Below, one piece after another: positions 18,216 through 27,055 of a DNA stretch of 44,491 nucleotides (positions are counted from its first letter, which is position 1; each line of letters opens with the position of its first letter). The position numbers were made by a program, and so were the translations under genes. The notes beneath the pieces were generated by a model that did not search any database, had not been told where the DNA came from, and worked only from the letters and a program-made list of their open reading frames with translations. The DNA is taken from positions 1 to 44,491 of the forward strand of contig WGNT01000171.1 of the NCBI GenBank assembly GCA_016124425.1, given 5' to 3'. Source of the DNA: Cytophagales bacterium (GTDB taxonomy: Bacteria; Bacteroidota; Bacteroidia; Cytophagales; Cyclobacteriaceae).

Positions 18216-18731
18216 TTACCAACCTACATATCCTGGAGCCGGGATACCTTTTATCCGCAGATAAACCAAACACTGGGCGCGGTGATGGGCTTGATGATCA
18301 CGTAACAGGTAGAATAAATTTTCCTTGGTCATGCGCACATCTCTGAACAAGATATCCTCATTGAGTAGGGAATGTGAGGAGGTATGGATCAGGTCAAGCA
18401 CGTACCTGTTTGCCGCGTCAAGTAGATCGATTACCTCCAGTTTTGTAAAGTTACCCATATCCTCCTTCCGGTAAAAATCTTTTCGAGTGCCGGTAATAAG
18501 TGCGGTCAGGTAGCTGATATTGTCGACAATATGAAGAAATTGCCCCCGAAAGGACATGGCTTCCCCTGTAGGTCCATAATCGTAGTATTCCTCCGGCATT
18601 GCTTCTGCAACAGCTTTTGAATAGGCCATGTTCCGTTGCCAAACATCCGCATAGGCGCGGCTAAAGTATTCCTGTGCGTGCAAATCTGTTCCAGCCATAA
18701 GAAGTAGTAGTACAATACACCGAACGATCAT
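18216..18731 (-). CDS. DinB-family protein with signal peptide
   Basis: A 171-residue protein. The ATG at 18731 is preferred over an upstream one at 18767 because it starts a clean signal peptide (VRCIVLLLLMAGTDLHAQ). The mature part is a DinB-like four-helix bundle with His in SFRGQFLHIVDNISYL and RDHQAHHRAQCLVYLRIKGI, matching the three-His metal site. DinB proteins are usually cytoplasmic, so export is notable. Function unknown. It lies 80 bases upstream of the rhodanese gene on the same strand and may be co-transcribed with it. Only the fold is shared with the DinB protein at 14204. Confidence 0.8.
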   Translation of the reverse strand: MIVRCIVLLLLMAGTDLHAQEYFSRAYADVWQRNMAYSKAVAEAMPEEYYDYGPTGEAMSFRGQFLHIVDNISYLTALITGTRKDFYRKEDMGNFTKLEVIDLLDAANRYVLDLIHTSSHSLLNEDILFRDVRMTKENLFYLLRDHQAHHRAQCLVYLRIKGIPAPGYVGW

Positions 18732-19027
18732 AGATTCTGTATTTAGTACCTGCAATAAACCAAACATTTTAAAGAAATGCTATTCAGGGTGTCAGGAAAT
18801 GGGGAAGATACCGACTACTTCTTGCGGAAACTCCGATTGTTCTCTATCTAGAAACTTACCAAGCCGGAATAGGGAACAACAGGCCGCACACCTAGCTGCC
18901 TAATGGTGATGTAGGAAACAATAGGGCGGTTTGCAGGAGCTTGGCGCATTTGACTGAATTTAGCACTAGAATAAAAAATATAAAGTGCTCCTAAACAGCT
19001 AGCGCCAACTAGTTGTTATTGAAACCA

Positions 19028-19888
19028 ATGAACTACATGATCAGAACGGATTATTCCTCGCTTGTATCCTGCTTATTTTTGATTTTTGGAATCTGTTCGG
19101 GTTGTCTCTCATTTAGGCAAACTGACCGTAATCTTAGTCGTGAGATGAAAAAAGATGGGCTACATTATGACATTTGTTATGATTCTTCAGCAAACCTGAG
19201 GTGGCTTAGTTTTGTCAATGCTGATTCTACTGCTCCCCTTTTGTTATTTATTCACGGAGCCCCCGGTTCCTCCTCAGCATTTTTACCCTACTTGAAAGAT
19301 AAGCGGCTTAGAGAGGCGTATTCCATGCTTTTAGTAGACCGGCCAGGGTATGGGTTTTCAAATTACGGCAAGTACCAGCCCATTCCGAAACAATACGAAG
19401 CGATTCAGCATATTTTGCAACAGGCTAAAAGAGAGGCAAAGGTAGTCGCCATCGGACACTCCTTTGGTGGGACTATTGCTGGGTACATAGCGATTAAAAA
19501 CCCAACTTGGCTGAATGGAACGATCATGATTGCACCGGCAATAGACCCTGACCAGGAAAAATACTTATGGTTTGGGAAGCTGGCGCTATATAAGGCAACC
19601 CGCTGGCTTGCACCCCGTTCGCTTCGGGTAGCAGCTGATGAGAAATACAGCCATGAGGAGGAGTTACACACGTTTATTACTGACTGGTCTCAGATCAAAA
19701 AACCCATACTCCATATCCACGGAGATGCGGATGGATTGGTTCCCTATGGGAATGTGGATTTCTCGAAAAATAATATTCCTTCGGAATTGCTGCAAATTAA
19801 AACCCTCCAAAATAAAGGACACCTGATCCCTTTTACCGAACGGGAGACGATTATCGATGAAATCCTCCGCTTTGTCAACGGCTTGTAA
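19028..19888 (+). CDS. Alpha/beta hydrolase, likely lipoprotein
   Basis: A 286-residue hydrolase. The ATG at 19028 is preferred to a TTG at 19013. The N-terminus is hydrophobic and ends in CSGC, a loose lipobox, so anchoring at a membrane is possible. The fold shows the HGAPGSSS oxyanion loop, the nucleophile elbow GHSFGG with Ser145, the acid Asp233 in HGDADGLVP, and His265 in KGHLIPF, so the triad is complete. Substrate unknown (ester, epoxide or peptide). Monocistronic. It lies 143 bases before the AhpD-like gene. Confidence 0.85.
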   Translation: MNYMIRTDYSSLVSCLFLIFGICSGCLSFRQTDRNLSREMKKDGLHYDICYDSSANLRWLSFVNADSTAPLLLFIHGAPGSSSAFLPYLKDKRLREAYSMLLVDRPGYGFSNYGKYQPIPKQYEAIQHILQQAKREAKVVAIGHSFGGTIAGYIAIKNPTWLNGTIMIAPAIDPDQEKYLWFGKLALYKATRWLAPRSLRVAADEKYSHEEELHTFITDWSQIKKPILHIHGDADGLVPYGNVDFSKNNIPSELLQIKTLQNKGHLIPFTERETIIDEILRFVNGL

Positions 19889-20031
19889 GCTACAGCTTAC
19901 CCATTTCCGTCGTTTCGGTTCCAGTTTCATTGCTCGGGAATAATTGCCCATAGATAGGGGTATATTGTAATTTTTTGACGCATGCTTGTAGTCGACCTTT
20001 GTTTTATCAATTTTAAACAAAACAAAAAGCA

Positions 20032-20601
20032 ATGCGAAACATTAAGTTTGAAGTACCAACTAAATCAACGGTAAGCGAAGAAAACAAAGCTATCCTGGAG
20101 AAAATTGAAGGAAGTGTTGGGTTCATCCCAAACATTTATGCTACCTATGCCTACTCCAAAAATGCGCTCGGCCGGTATACTGCCTTTGCAAATGGTAAGT
20201 CCAGCCTGACAAACAAAGAGAAAGAAGTGGTCAACCTCGTAGTTAGCCAACTAAATGGATGCACCTACTGTCTGGCAGCGCACACCGCTATCGGCAAAAT
20301 GAACGGGTTTTCAGAGGAAGAAATTCTGGAAATACGTGGAGGTAAAGCCGAATTCAATGCCAAATTTGACGCCTTGGCAAGACTGACAGGTTCCATTGTG
20401 AAGCAGGCAGGAAAAATAGAAGATTCAGACATAGAAGCATATTTCGAAGCGGGGTATAGCAAGGAGAATTTGGTAGATACTATTTTAGCGATCGGTGAAA
20501 AATCAATCACAAATATACTTCATAATGTAACCAAGATTCCGGTGGATTTCCCTGAAGCGCCGTCTTTAGTTGGGGACGAAATTTCGATTTCTAATCCATA
20601 A
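20032..20601 (+). CDS. AhpD-like carboxymuconolactone decarboxylase-family protein
   Basis: A 189-residue all-helical protein of the AhpD/CMD fold. The active-site motif Cys77-x-x-Cys80-x-x-x-His84 is intact (NGCTYCLAAH), as in alkylhydroperoxidases that reduce peroxides with a thiol donor. The N-terminal segment GFIPNIYATYAYSKNALGRY and the GKSSLTNKEKEVVNLVVSQ stretch are typical of the peroxidase-related subgroup. A strong terminator follows at 20626-20668, so it is a single-gene unit. The neighbour downstream is an OsmC fusion, another peroxide-related family. Confidence 0.88.
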   Translation: MRNIKFEVPTKSTVSEENKAILEKIEGSVGFIPNIYATYAYSKNALGRYTAFANGKSSLTNKEKEVVNLVVSQLNGCTYCLAAHTAIGKMNGFSEEEILEIRGGKAEFNAKFDALARLTGSIVKQAGKIEDSDIEAYFEAGYSKENLVDTILAIGEKSITNILHNVTKIPVDFPEAPSLVGDEISISNP

Positions 20602-20919
20602 GTAGGCAACTAATAGTGTTAATTTCGGTAGGGAGAGCCAGGATTTTGGCGATCCCTATCGGCTTTTTAATGACCAACATGCGTTTCCCGAACTGTGAAA
20701 GTAGGAAGGTTGTTATCTAGGAATTACTAGAATTGAGAGGTCTAAAAAGTGTAACTTGTGCCAGGGATCATTTTTTATTTAATGGCAAGGGCCAAAAGAC
20801 CTATATGGTATGAAAACGAGAAGGACGTACAGGTTACACAATTGGATGACTATTACTGTGAGATTCTGCCGGTTCTATTTGGGGCATGTTAAGGCCTTTA
20901 ACTATTAAACCATAAAAAC
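20602..20919. other. 318-bp gap with terminator and a doubtful 36-codon frame
   Basis: Apart from the terminator at 20626-20668, the stretch has a short open frame at 20782-20892 (starts MARAKRP, ends LFGAC) without ribosome-binding site or recognisable similarity, so I do not call it a gene. The promoter of the hydrolase-OsmC gene should lie in the last 100 bases. Confidence 0.4.
20626..20668 (+). terminator. Rho-independent terminator after the AhpD-like gene
   Basis: CGGTAGGGA (20626-20634) pairs with TCCCTATCG (20653-20661) over nine positions including one G-T wobble; an inner GCC/GGC pair shortens the loop. A run of five T follows at 20664-20668. It lies 25 bases after the stop codon. 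Confidence 0.75.
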
Positions 20920-22128
20920 ATGAAAAAAGAACGCGTAAATTTTAAAAATCGCAGCGGTACAACGCTTTCAGCATTTATTTACCATCCCCTCGACAGGCAA
21001 CCGCGGTTTTACGCGTTGTTTGCCCATTGTTTTACCTGTAACAAGAACTTGAACGCAATTCAAAACATTTGTAATACACTTTCGCAAACGGGAGTTGCCG
21101 TAATGAGTTTTGACTTCACGGGATTGGGAAGTAGTGAAGGGGATTTCGAAGACACCAACTTTTCCTCAAATGTCAGCGATCTGCTCGATGCGTCGCAATT
21201 TCTAGCCGATCATTACCAAGCCCCATCCCTTCTTGTAGGACATTCCTTTGGCGGAGCGGCTGCTATCTTTGCGGCACACTCCCTTTCAGCTGTCAAAGCC
21301 TTGGTCACCATCGGGAGTCCCTCAGAACTCAACCACATTTCCCATTTGTTTGAGGGTCATTTAGAAGCCATAGAAGAAAAGGGATCCTCCCAAGTTAAGA
21401 TTGGGGGTAGACCGTTTAATATTAATCATTCATTTTTACAGGATTTGCGGGAAAATAATTTGGCATCCACGCTAAACAAGCTGAGAAAACCCATCTTGAT
21501 ATTGCATTCGCCTCAGGATCGAATCGTGGACATAAGCCATGCCGCACAACTTTACGGACAGGCTTTCCATCCAAAGAGTTTTGTTTCCCTAGATGGTGCA
21601 GACCACTTATTGTCTGATTCAAAAGACAGCGAATATGCGGGAGAGATGATAAGTTCTTGGTCAAAGAAATATATCCCTACTAGCATGGTACCAAACGATA
21701 CCAAGGGGCATGAAGTAACAACTCGCCTGGCCGGAGAAGGGTATACAACAGAAATTAAAACCCCTTTTCATCACCTTTTGGCCGATGAACCGGAAGCGTT
21801 GGGTGGTAAGAATCTAGGCCCTAATCCTTATGATTTGCTGATGGCTGCTTTAGGTGCCTGTACCACAATGACATTAAAGATGTATGCCGACCGAAAAAAA
21901 TGGGACTTAAAAGAAATCATTGTCTACCTAGACCATGATAAAGTCCATAGAACTGACGGTGAAAACTTTGAAAAAAAGGAGGCCAAAGTGAGCCGGTTTA
22001 CGAGGCGCCTTGAAATTCTCGGAGAAACGGATGAGGCAAAGATCCAAAAACTACTGGAGATTGCGGATAAATGTCCTGTACATCGAACACTAAAAGAAAC
22101 TATAGTTATTGAAACGTACATGAAATAA
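20920..22128 (+). CDS. Bifunctional alpha/beta hydrolase - OsmC fusion
   Basis: A 402-residue two-domain protein. Residues 1-250 are an alpha/beta hydrolase with the nucleophile Ser109 in GHSFGG, an Asp in HSPQDRIVD and a His in DGADHLL. Residues 265-402 form an OsmC domain with the peroxidatic Cys314 (LGACTTMTLK) and resolving Cys385 (KCPVHRTL). This fusion is a known architecture in several phyla. The OsmC part reduces organic hydroperoxides; the hydrolase may cleave a lipid ester beforehand, which is inference. Located between an AhpD-like gene and an ECF sigma pair, it supports a peroxide-defence neighbourhood. The gap to the sigma gene is 118 bases. Confidence 0.92.
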   Translation: MKKERVNFKNRSGTTLSAFIYHPLDRQPRFYALFAHCFTCNKNLNAIQNICNTLSQTGVAVMSFDFTGLGSSEGDFEDTNFSSNVSDLLDASQFLADHYQAPSLLVGHSFGGAAAIFAAHSLSAVKALVTIGSPSELNHISHLFEGHLEAIEEKGSSQVKIGGRPFNINHSFLQDLRENNLASTLNKLRKPILILHSPQDRIVDISHAAQLYGQAFHPKSFVSLDGADHLLSDSKDSEYAGEMISSWSKKYIPTSMVPNDTKGHEVTTRLAGEGYTTEIKTPFHHLLADEPEALGGKNLGPNPYDLLMAALGACTTMTLKMYADRKKWDLKEIIVYLDHDKVHRTDGENFEKKEAKVSRFTRRLEILGETDEAKIQKLLEIADKCPVHRTLKETIVIETYMK

Positions 22129-22246
22129 AGACGGTAATTCATAGGTTTGAGTGGAAAATGGAATTGATTTATGGTGAAGTTTTTTTTTATAAAACTTTCT
22201 AGCTATTTTTTCTGCATAATTAGTTATCTATAATGCATTTCTATCC

Positions 22247-22828
22247 ATGAGTGAATTTCCTGACGCAACGAAACAAGGCACCTTAAAGGATTGGGTTCGC
22301 CTCCATGGTGATTATCTTTATTCATGGGCCTACCATAAAACCGGAAACCGTGAAGCATCAGAGGATTTGGTTCAGGAGGTTTTCCTCGCAGCTGTAAAGA
22401 ATTTTGATGGATTCAAACATGAAAGCAGTCCTAAAACCTGGTTGCTACGCATTTTGAATAATAAGATCATTGATTATTATCGAAAATCCGCAAAGAAAAC
22501 GCTGCCTTTGGATGATCAAGTGCTTCAATTTACGGAGAGCTTTTTTAACGAAAATGGAAACTGGAAGGCTAATGGACTAGAGGAGGCTTGGTCGCACGAG
22601 GCGAATTTGTTGGATGACCCCTCCTTCAATGATGTTATGAATGTATGTATAGAAGATCTGCCGCCAAGATGGAGATTAGCTGTAATCTCCAAATATATTT
22701 TTGACAAAGAAACGCTTGAAATATGTCAGGAACTTGAGATCAGTAAGACTAATTATTGGCAAGTTTTACATAGGGCCAAACTCCTGCTAAAAAAATGCCT
22801 TGAAGTAAACTGGTTTGGCGCTAACTGA
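22247..22828 (+). CDS. ECF-type sigma-70 factor
   Basis: A 193-residue sigma factor with regions 2 and 4 only. Region 2 covers about 20-90 (YLYSWAYHKTGNREASEDLVQEVFLA, with the DLVQEVF core-binding motif, then TWLLRILNNKIIDYYRK for -10 recognition). A linker of about 40 residues precedes region 4 (about 125-185, LPPRWRLAVISKYIFDKETLEICQELEIS), which binds the -35 element. The gene directly downstream, ten bases away, encodes a small HxxxCxxC protein and is almost certainly its anti-sigma. The target regulon is unknown. Confidence 0.9.
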   Translation: MSEFPDATKQGTLKDWVRLHGDYLYSWAYHKTGNREASEDLVQEVFLAAVKNFDGFKHESSPKTWLLRILNNKIIDYYRKSAKKTLPLDDQVLQFTESFFNENGNWKANGLEEAWSHEANLLDDPSFNDVMNVCIEDLPPRWRLAVISKYIFDKETLEICQELEISKTNYWQVLHRAKLLLKKCLEVNWFGAN

Positions 22829-22838
22829 CCTCATTGAA

Positions 22839-23111
22839 ATGAATGTAGAAAAAGTGTTGACCAAAATGCTTCTTTCCTGTAAAGAGGCTACCTTTCTAAT
22901 AGAAAAACGAGCGGTATATCCACTTACGTTTATCGAACGTTTCAGGCTTAATTTTCATCTAAAATTATGCTTGGTGTGTAAGCTATACCAGCATCAGAGC
23001 AAAACCATAGAAAAAGCAGTTGACAAGTGGGTAAATACAGCAGGAGATCCGAAAGACGTCCTGCCAACAGAAACGAAGGACCAAATCGTTGAAAAAATCT
23101 CCGAAAAGTAA
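22839..23111 (+). CDS. Small zinc-type anti-sigma factor (ZAS/zf-HC2)
   Basis: A 90-residue protein; the ATG at 22839 is chosen over a TTG at 22815 that overlaps the sigma gene. It has His40-x3-Cys44-x2-Cys47 (HLKLCLVC), the hallmark of zinc-binding anti-sigma domains, plus Cys14 (LLSCKEATFLIEK) as a possible fourth ligand. No membrane helix is visible, so it resembles soluble redox-responsive types such as RsrA and ChrR rather than membrane anti-sigmas. Oxidation of the Cys ligands would release the sigma factor; this is known for relatives and inferred here. Spacing to the sigma gene supports one transcript. Confidence 0.8.
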   Translation: MNVEKVLTKMLLSCKEATFLIEKRAVYPLTFIERFRLNFHLKLCLVCKLYQHQSKTIEKAVDKWVNTAGDPKDVLPTETKDQIVEKISEK

Positions 23112-23306
23112 TGTGGTAGCAAACAGCGGATGCACGTCATTTCCCGACGGCAAATCCATTATTGGATGGAAGTGATCTTTTCCGGCACTGCATTCTCCGT
23201 CATCTATCACATTGGCAGAAATTCCCTGAATGACCTATCATCCGATTTTAACCAACGGAACCTTAATAGTATACGTCATCAAACCGATAAGTTACCTGTT
23301 TAGTAT

Positions 23307-24425
23307 TTACCAATTAGGTACAGGTGCATGTGCTGCTATCAGCTTCTCCTGCTTTAGCTCAGCCCAAAAGGCCTCAGGTATTTTGGTGGAAAAGGAAGCC
23401 ACGTTTTCTTCCACCTGTTGCTCGGTATGGGCGCCGGGGATAACCCACGATACTACATCCGGTGCCGCTACAAACTGAAGCGCCGCCGTCCGTAGATCTA
23501 CTTGGTGATTTTTGGCCACCTGACGTAACGCTTCCCTTTTTTCCAAGACACCGTCAGGGAAGTTCCCACGATACAAGTACCGATCCTTACCTGCCAAAAA
23601 GCCGGCGTCAAGAGGAGCTCCCATTACTAGTGATATATCCCTTTCCGCAACTTTGGGAAAGAGTTTCTCCAGGGCGTCCTCATGCTTGATGAGCGAGTAC
23701 TGGCAGGCAGACAGAAAAATGTCCGGATCAGCCACATCTATGGCTTTTAAAATTGGCTCTAGGGTGTTTACACCAAATCCCCATCCTTTAATCAGTCCTT
23801 CTTCCCGCATTTTGCTCAGCTCTGGCATGGCTCCTTTGGCGGCTTTATCAAAATAAGTAACCCAATCCTCCTTCATATCGCCATTGTCTGGCGATAGATC
23901 ATGTATAAAAACAAAATCCATCGAAGATAATCCCAAGCGCTGCAAGCTGTCTTCTATGCTTTTTCGTGCGCCAGCGGCGGAATAGTCATAGATATAATCG
24001 AAATTGAACTTCCCCTTCCATATCCCCTTACCCATTTCTTGGCCTTTGTTGGGATGGAAAATCCGCCCAATTTTTGATGAAATAAAAAACTCCTCCGGGT
24101 CCTTATCTTTTAATGTGAGTCCCATCCGCCTTTCACTTATGCCTGCACCGTAAAAAGGGGAAGTGTCAAAATACCTTATCCCCAAATTCCAAGCAGCTTC
24201 CATTGCCCGTATACATTCTATATCGGGATTTACATCAAATCCATTGCCGATGGCTACACCTCCCAGTCCTAGTTTGCTGCTTGCGAGTGAGCCTTTATTT
24301 TGTTGTTCGGTTTTTTGCATATCTTTAAAGGTAGTTGATGAAATGTTTGTAGATGAAAATGTTGCTGGGGCAAAAATGCCTAGTGAGGCAGCCGTCGTTT
24401 TGGACATAAATGACCTTCTATCCAT
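23307..24425 (-). CDS. Tat-exported aldo/keto reductase
   Basis: A 372-residue (alpha/beta)8 oxidoreductase. The N-terminus MDRRSFMSKTTAASLG has the twin-arginine pattern, so it is probably folded in the cytoplasm and exported with cofactor. The catalytic tetrad is complete: Asp87, Tyr92 (FDTSPFYGAG), Lys118 (ISSKIG) and His175 (FIHDLSPD). The YFDTSPFYG, SERRMG and MREEGLIKGWGFG patterns are near the sugar-dehydrogenase branch (D-threo-aldose/L-fucose dehydrogenase type). The substrate is likely a free aldose. It converges with the anti-sigma gene and diverges from the sialidase-like gene, which also has a Tat signal, so both may act in the periplasm. Confidence 0.88.
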   Translation of the reverse strand: MDRRSFMSKTTAASLGIFAPATFSSTNISSTTFKDMQKTEQQNKGSLASSKLGLGGVAIGNGFDVNPDIECIRAMEAAWNLGIRYFDTSPFYGAGISERRMGLTLKDKDPEEFFISSKIGRIFHPNKGQEMGKGIWKGKFNFDYIYDYSAAGARKSIEDSLQRLGLSSMDFVFIHDLSPDNGDMKEDWVTYFDKAAKGAMPELSKMREEGLIKGWGFGVNTLEPILKAIDVADPDIFLSACQYSLIKHEDALEKLFPKVAERDISLVMGAPLDAGFLAGKDRYLYRGNFPDGVLEKREALRQVAKNHQVDLRTAALQFVAAPDVVSWVIPGAHTEQQVEENVASFSTKIPEAFWAELKQEKLIAAHAPVPNW

Positions 24426-24856
24426 AATTTGTTTAATTTATGAGATTAAGGGGCAGGTTGCAGCCGATTTAATCATAGGAGTAGCAATGGATTGTTGAAG
24501 ACACACTTTTGGGCAGTTCCTACAGATTTCGGACGCTCCCGTTATGCATACGAAGATACAAGGAATATCCCCTTTTTTCAACCACCTGGAATGATTGCTT
24601 GGACGCGTTGGGAAAAGGGACCCCGCTGAATGGTAGTTTCAAATTAACAAATGTGACAATAAATAAAAAGGAGATAAACCTAAAACACAATCATTTCTGC
24701 GTTCGATTTTATGTTTAAAAGCACTTCTACAAAACTCGTCACCCTTGCACTGAAAAACCTCGCCCTTTTAATTCCACCTTTGAATGGAAGGCATTTTTCA
24801 TATTCCTTCGAATTTTCTACCTTGGAATTGAAATAACCCTTTATTTTCCAAAATTA
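24426..24856. other. 431-bp divergent intergenic region
   Basis: Lies between the two Tat-exported genes on opposite strands and must contain both promoters. A 69-residue open frame at 24509-24718 looks spurious. A short inverted repeat TTCCA / TGGAA lies around 24772-24789. No clear TAnnTTTG box on either strand; TACCTTGG near 24820 is the closest match for the plus-strand gene. Confidence 0.4.
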
Positions 24857-26134
24857 ATGGCCAAAACCCCACTTTCCTCCCGTCGGTCGTTCATCAAAAA
24901 CTCGTTGATAGGTAGTATTACGTTGCTGACCGCTTCGCCCATGGTTTTTTCATCCTGCAAATCATCGGGGATGTTATCGGAAGAAAAACTTGATTTCGGC
25001 ATCGAGCTGAATGTCCCAACTAGGCTCTTTGATGGAGAAAAATGTTGGGTGCATCCAAGGGTAGGGATCATTCCCAAAGCTGGAAAAAAAGGCCTTCCAA
25101 AAGCGGTGATGACGCTCAGTACCCTCGAACTCTCTGGGAGCGATGTCTTTAAAGGAATGTATAGCATGCAAACCGAAAATCTGGGAAAAGCTTGGACCGA
25201 ACCGTCGATCTCGCCACCATTGGCGCCTCGCACAGAATCAATAGATGGGGTAATTCGTCCGGTGGCCGCAAGCGATTTCTGGCCTACATGGCACCGAAAA
25301 TCCAAAACACTGCTTGGTATAGGCCACACCATCGTCTATACACCTGATTGGAAAGTAACCTCTCCCCGACCACGACATACAGCCTATTCCGTCTTTGACT
25401 CAAATACCAACACTTGGTCGGTATGGGATAAGCTGCAAATGCCTGATGATCCAAAATTTCACAATGCTGGTGCCGGATGTGTACAGCGCTATGATGAGGC
25501 ATCGGGTACTATCCTCCTTCCAATTTATTTTTCACCGCCTGGCCAAAATTCCCAAGTTACCGTTACCAGGTGTGCTTTTGACGGCAAAACGTTGTCCTAC
25601 ATGGAACACGGAACCGAACTGGCAGTTGAGAATGATAGCAGAGGGCTGCATGAACCTTCCCTGACCTATTTCAAAGGCACCTATTTTTTGACGATTCGAA
25701 ATGACTTGCAGGGATATGTAACCAAAAGTAGGGACGGTTTGAATTTCGAGCCGATTCAATCCTGGAAGTTTGACGATGGTAGCGATCTGGGGAATTACAA
25801 TACCCAGCAGCACTGGGTTACCCTTAGCGATGCATTGTTTCTGGTATATACGCGAAGGGGCGCCAATAACGACCATGTCTTTAGACATCGGGCTCCGCTT
25901 TTTATTGGTCAAGTAGATCCGGAGAAGATGGTGGTAATCCGAGATACTGAGCGCATACTCGTACCGGAAAGGGGGGCTAGACTTGGAAATTTTGGAGTGA
26001 CCTTGATAAGCCCAACCGAAACTTGGGTGACTGTCTCTGAATGGATGCAGCCGGAGGGTGTGGAGAAATACGGCAGCGACGGGAGCGTATATGTGGCAAG
26101 GATACTGTGGAATCAGCCAAATCGACTCTTTTAG
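24857..26134 (+). CDS. Tat-exported sialidase-like beta-propeller protein
   Basis: A 425-residue protein. SRRSFIKN at residues 8-15 is a twin-arginine motif, followed by a hydrophobic stretch and a Cys (SSCKS, about 33), so it may be a Tat-dependent lipoprotein. The mature part looks like a six-bladed beta-propeller of the exo-alpha-sialidase superfamily, with an Asp-box-like segment (KSRDGLNFEP) and repeated W/Y-rich strands, and His- and Arg-containing loops (RPRHTAY, GLHEPSLTYF). I cannot identify the full sialidase triad (Arg triad, Tyr, Glu), so a different glycoside is possible. It stands 105 bases before the catabolic operon in the same direction and probably provides its substrate. 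Confidence 0.7.
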   Translation: MAKTPLSSRRSFIKNSLIGSITLLTASPMVFSSCKSSGMLSEEKLDFGIELNVPTRLFDGEKCWVHPRVGIIPKAGKKGLPKAVMTLSTLELSGSDVFKGMYSMQTENLGKAWTEPSISPPLAPRTESIDGVIRPVAASDFWPTWHRKSKTLLGIGHTIVYTPDWKVTSPRPRHTAYSVFDSNTNTWSVWDKLQMPDDPKFHNAGAGCVQRYDEASGTILLPIYFSPPGQNSQVTVTRCAFDGKTLSYMEHGTELAVENDSRGLHEPSLTYFKGTYFLTIRNDLQGYVTKSRDGLNFEPIQSWKFDDGSDLGNYNTQQHWVTLSDALFLVYTRRGANNDHVFRHRAPLFIGQVDPEKMVVIRDTERILVPERGARLGNFGVTLISPTETWVTVSEWMQPEGVEKYGSDGSVYVARILWNQPNRLF

Positions 26135-26183
26135 GTATAAGGTTGCGTGAAAGATAGTATTAGTATTTCATCATAAAGTAATA

Positions 26184-26212
26184 GTAAAACCTTTTACGAT
26201 CTAGTAACTTTG
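26184..26212 (+). promoter_or_regulatory. Promoter with operator-like inverted repeat before the catabolic operon
   Basis: A TAACTTTG box at 26205-26212 fits the Bacteroidota -7 consensus TAnnTTTG and would start transcription near 26219, some 20 bases before the aldolase ATG. Just upstream, GTAAAA-CC-TTTTAC (26184-26197) is a perfect 6-bp inverted repeat with two central bases. It occupies the place where the -33 element is expected, which suits a repressor or activator site. Confidence 0.55.
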
Positions 26213-26239
26213 GTTTGTTTGACATAAACTAATCGCGGA

Positions 26240-27055
26240 ATGAAAATGCAGGAAAGCCTGGTGCTGCAAAAGCTCCGAAACGGGGAGAAAGTGACTTGCT
26301 TCAAGATCAACTTGGCGGATGCCCGTGCGGTGGAAATTGCGGCATTAGCCGGCTTTGATTGCCTATGGGTAGACCAAGAACATATTGGGCAAGATTGGTC
26401 AATTTTGGCTTCACAGATATGGGCCGCCAAGGCATTCCAAAAGGATGTCGTCGTGCGGGTACCCCGAGGAAGTTACAGCGACTATGTCAAGCCCTTGGAA
26501 TTAAATGCTGCGGGAATCATGGTTCCCCATATCATGAGCGTGGAAGATGCCAAAAAGGTGATTCATCAGGTCAGGTTCCATCCCATAGGAATGCGCCCCA
26601 TTGACGGGGGCAATGCAGATGGAGCCTATACGGCTATGGACTTTAAGGCCTACCTGCAGGATGCTAATACAAAGCGTTTCGTGATTTTTCAAATTGAAGA
26701 TCCGGAAGCATTGGACGTATTGGAAGAGATTGCCGCACTGGATGGATTTGACATGCTCTTTTTCGGACCGGGGGATTTTAGCCAGGGCATCGGCGCTCCT
26801 GGAGAATGGAACCATCCCAAAATCAGGGAAGCCCGGAAGCGAGTAGCCGAAGTTGCCGCCAAATACGGTAAATTTGCAGGTACTACCGGAGGCGTGGCGC
26901 AACTGGCTGAATTTTATGCCATGGGATATCAGTTCATCAGCATAGGTGCCGATGTAGTGGGCCTTACCCAGTATTGCGAACAATTAATTTCCGCAGTTCC
27001 CACTAAGTCATCCTCAGAAGCCGGAAACACCTATTATACTCCAACAGCTACGTAA
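26240..27055 (+). CDS. HpcH/HpaI-family aldolase (2-keto-3-deoxy sugar acid aldolase type)
   Basis: A 271-residue TIM-barrel class II aldolase that splits 2-keto-3-deoxy acids into pyruvate and an aldehyde. Catalytic and metal-binding residues are visible: His48 in LWVDQEHIGQD, Arg76 in VRVPRG, Glu153 in FQIEDPEA and Asp179 in FFGPGDFSQ. These match HpaI and KDR aldolase (RhmA) positions. It is the first gene of the operon and overlaps the next start codon by one base (TAATG at 27053-27057). In this pathway it probably cleaves the keto-deoxy acid made by the dehydrogenases downstream. Which acid is not visible from the sequence. Confidence 0.88.
   Translation: MKMQESLVLQKLRNGEKVTCFKINLADARAVEIAALAGFDCLWVDQEHIGQDWSILASQIWAAKAFQKDVVVRVPRGSYSDYVKPLELNAAGIMVPHIMSVEDAKKVIHQVRFHPIGMRPIDGGNADGAYTAMDFKAYLQDANTKRFVIFQIEDPEALDVLEEIAALDGFDMLFFGPGDFSQGIGAPGEWNHPKIREARKRVAEVAAKYGKFAGTTGGVAQLAEFYAMGYQFISIGADVVGLTQYCEQLISAVPTKSSSEAGNTYYTPTAT

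Noticed and set aside
20782-20892. 36-codon ORF starting MARAKRP
   Set aside because: No ribosome-binding site, no recognisable similarity and weak coding character; probably chance.
24509-24718. 69-residue ORF in the divergent gap
   Set aside because: Low-quality composition, lies in a promoter region, no family features.
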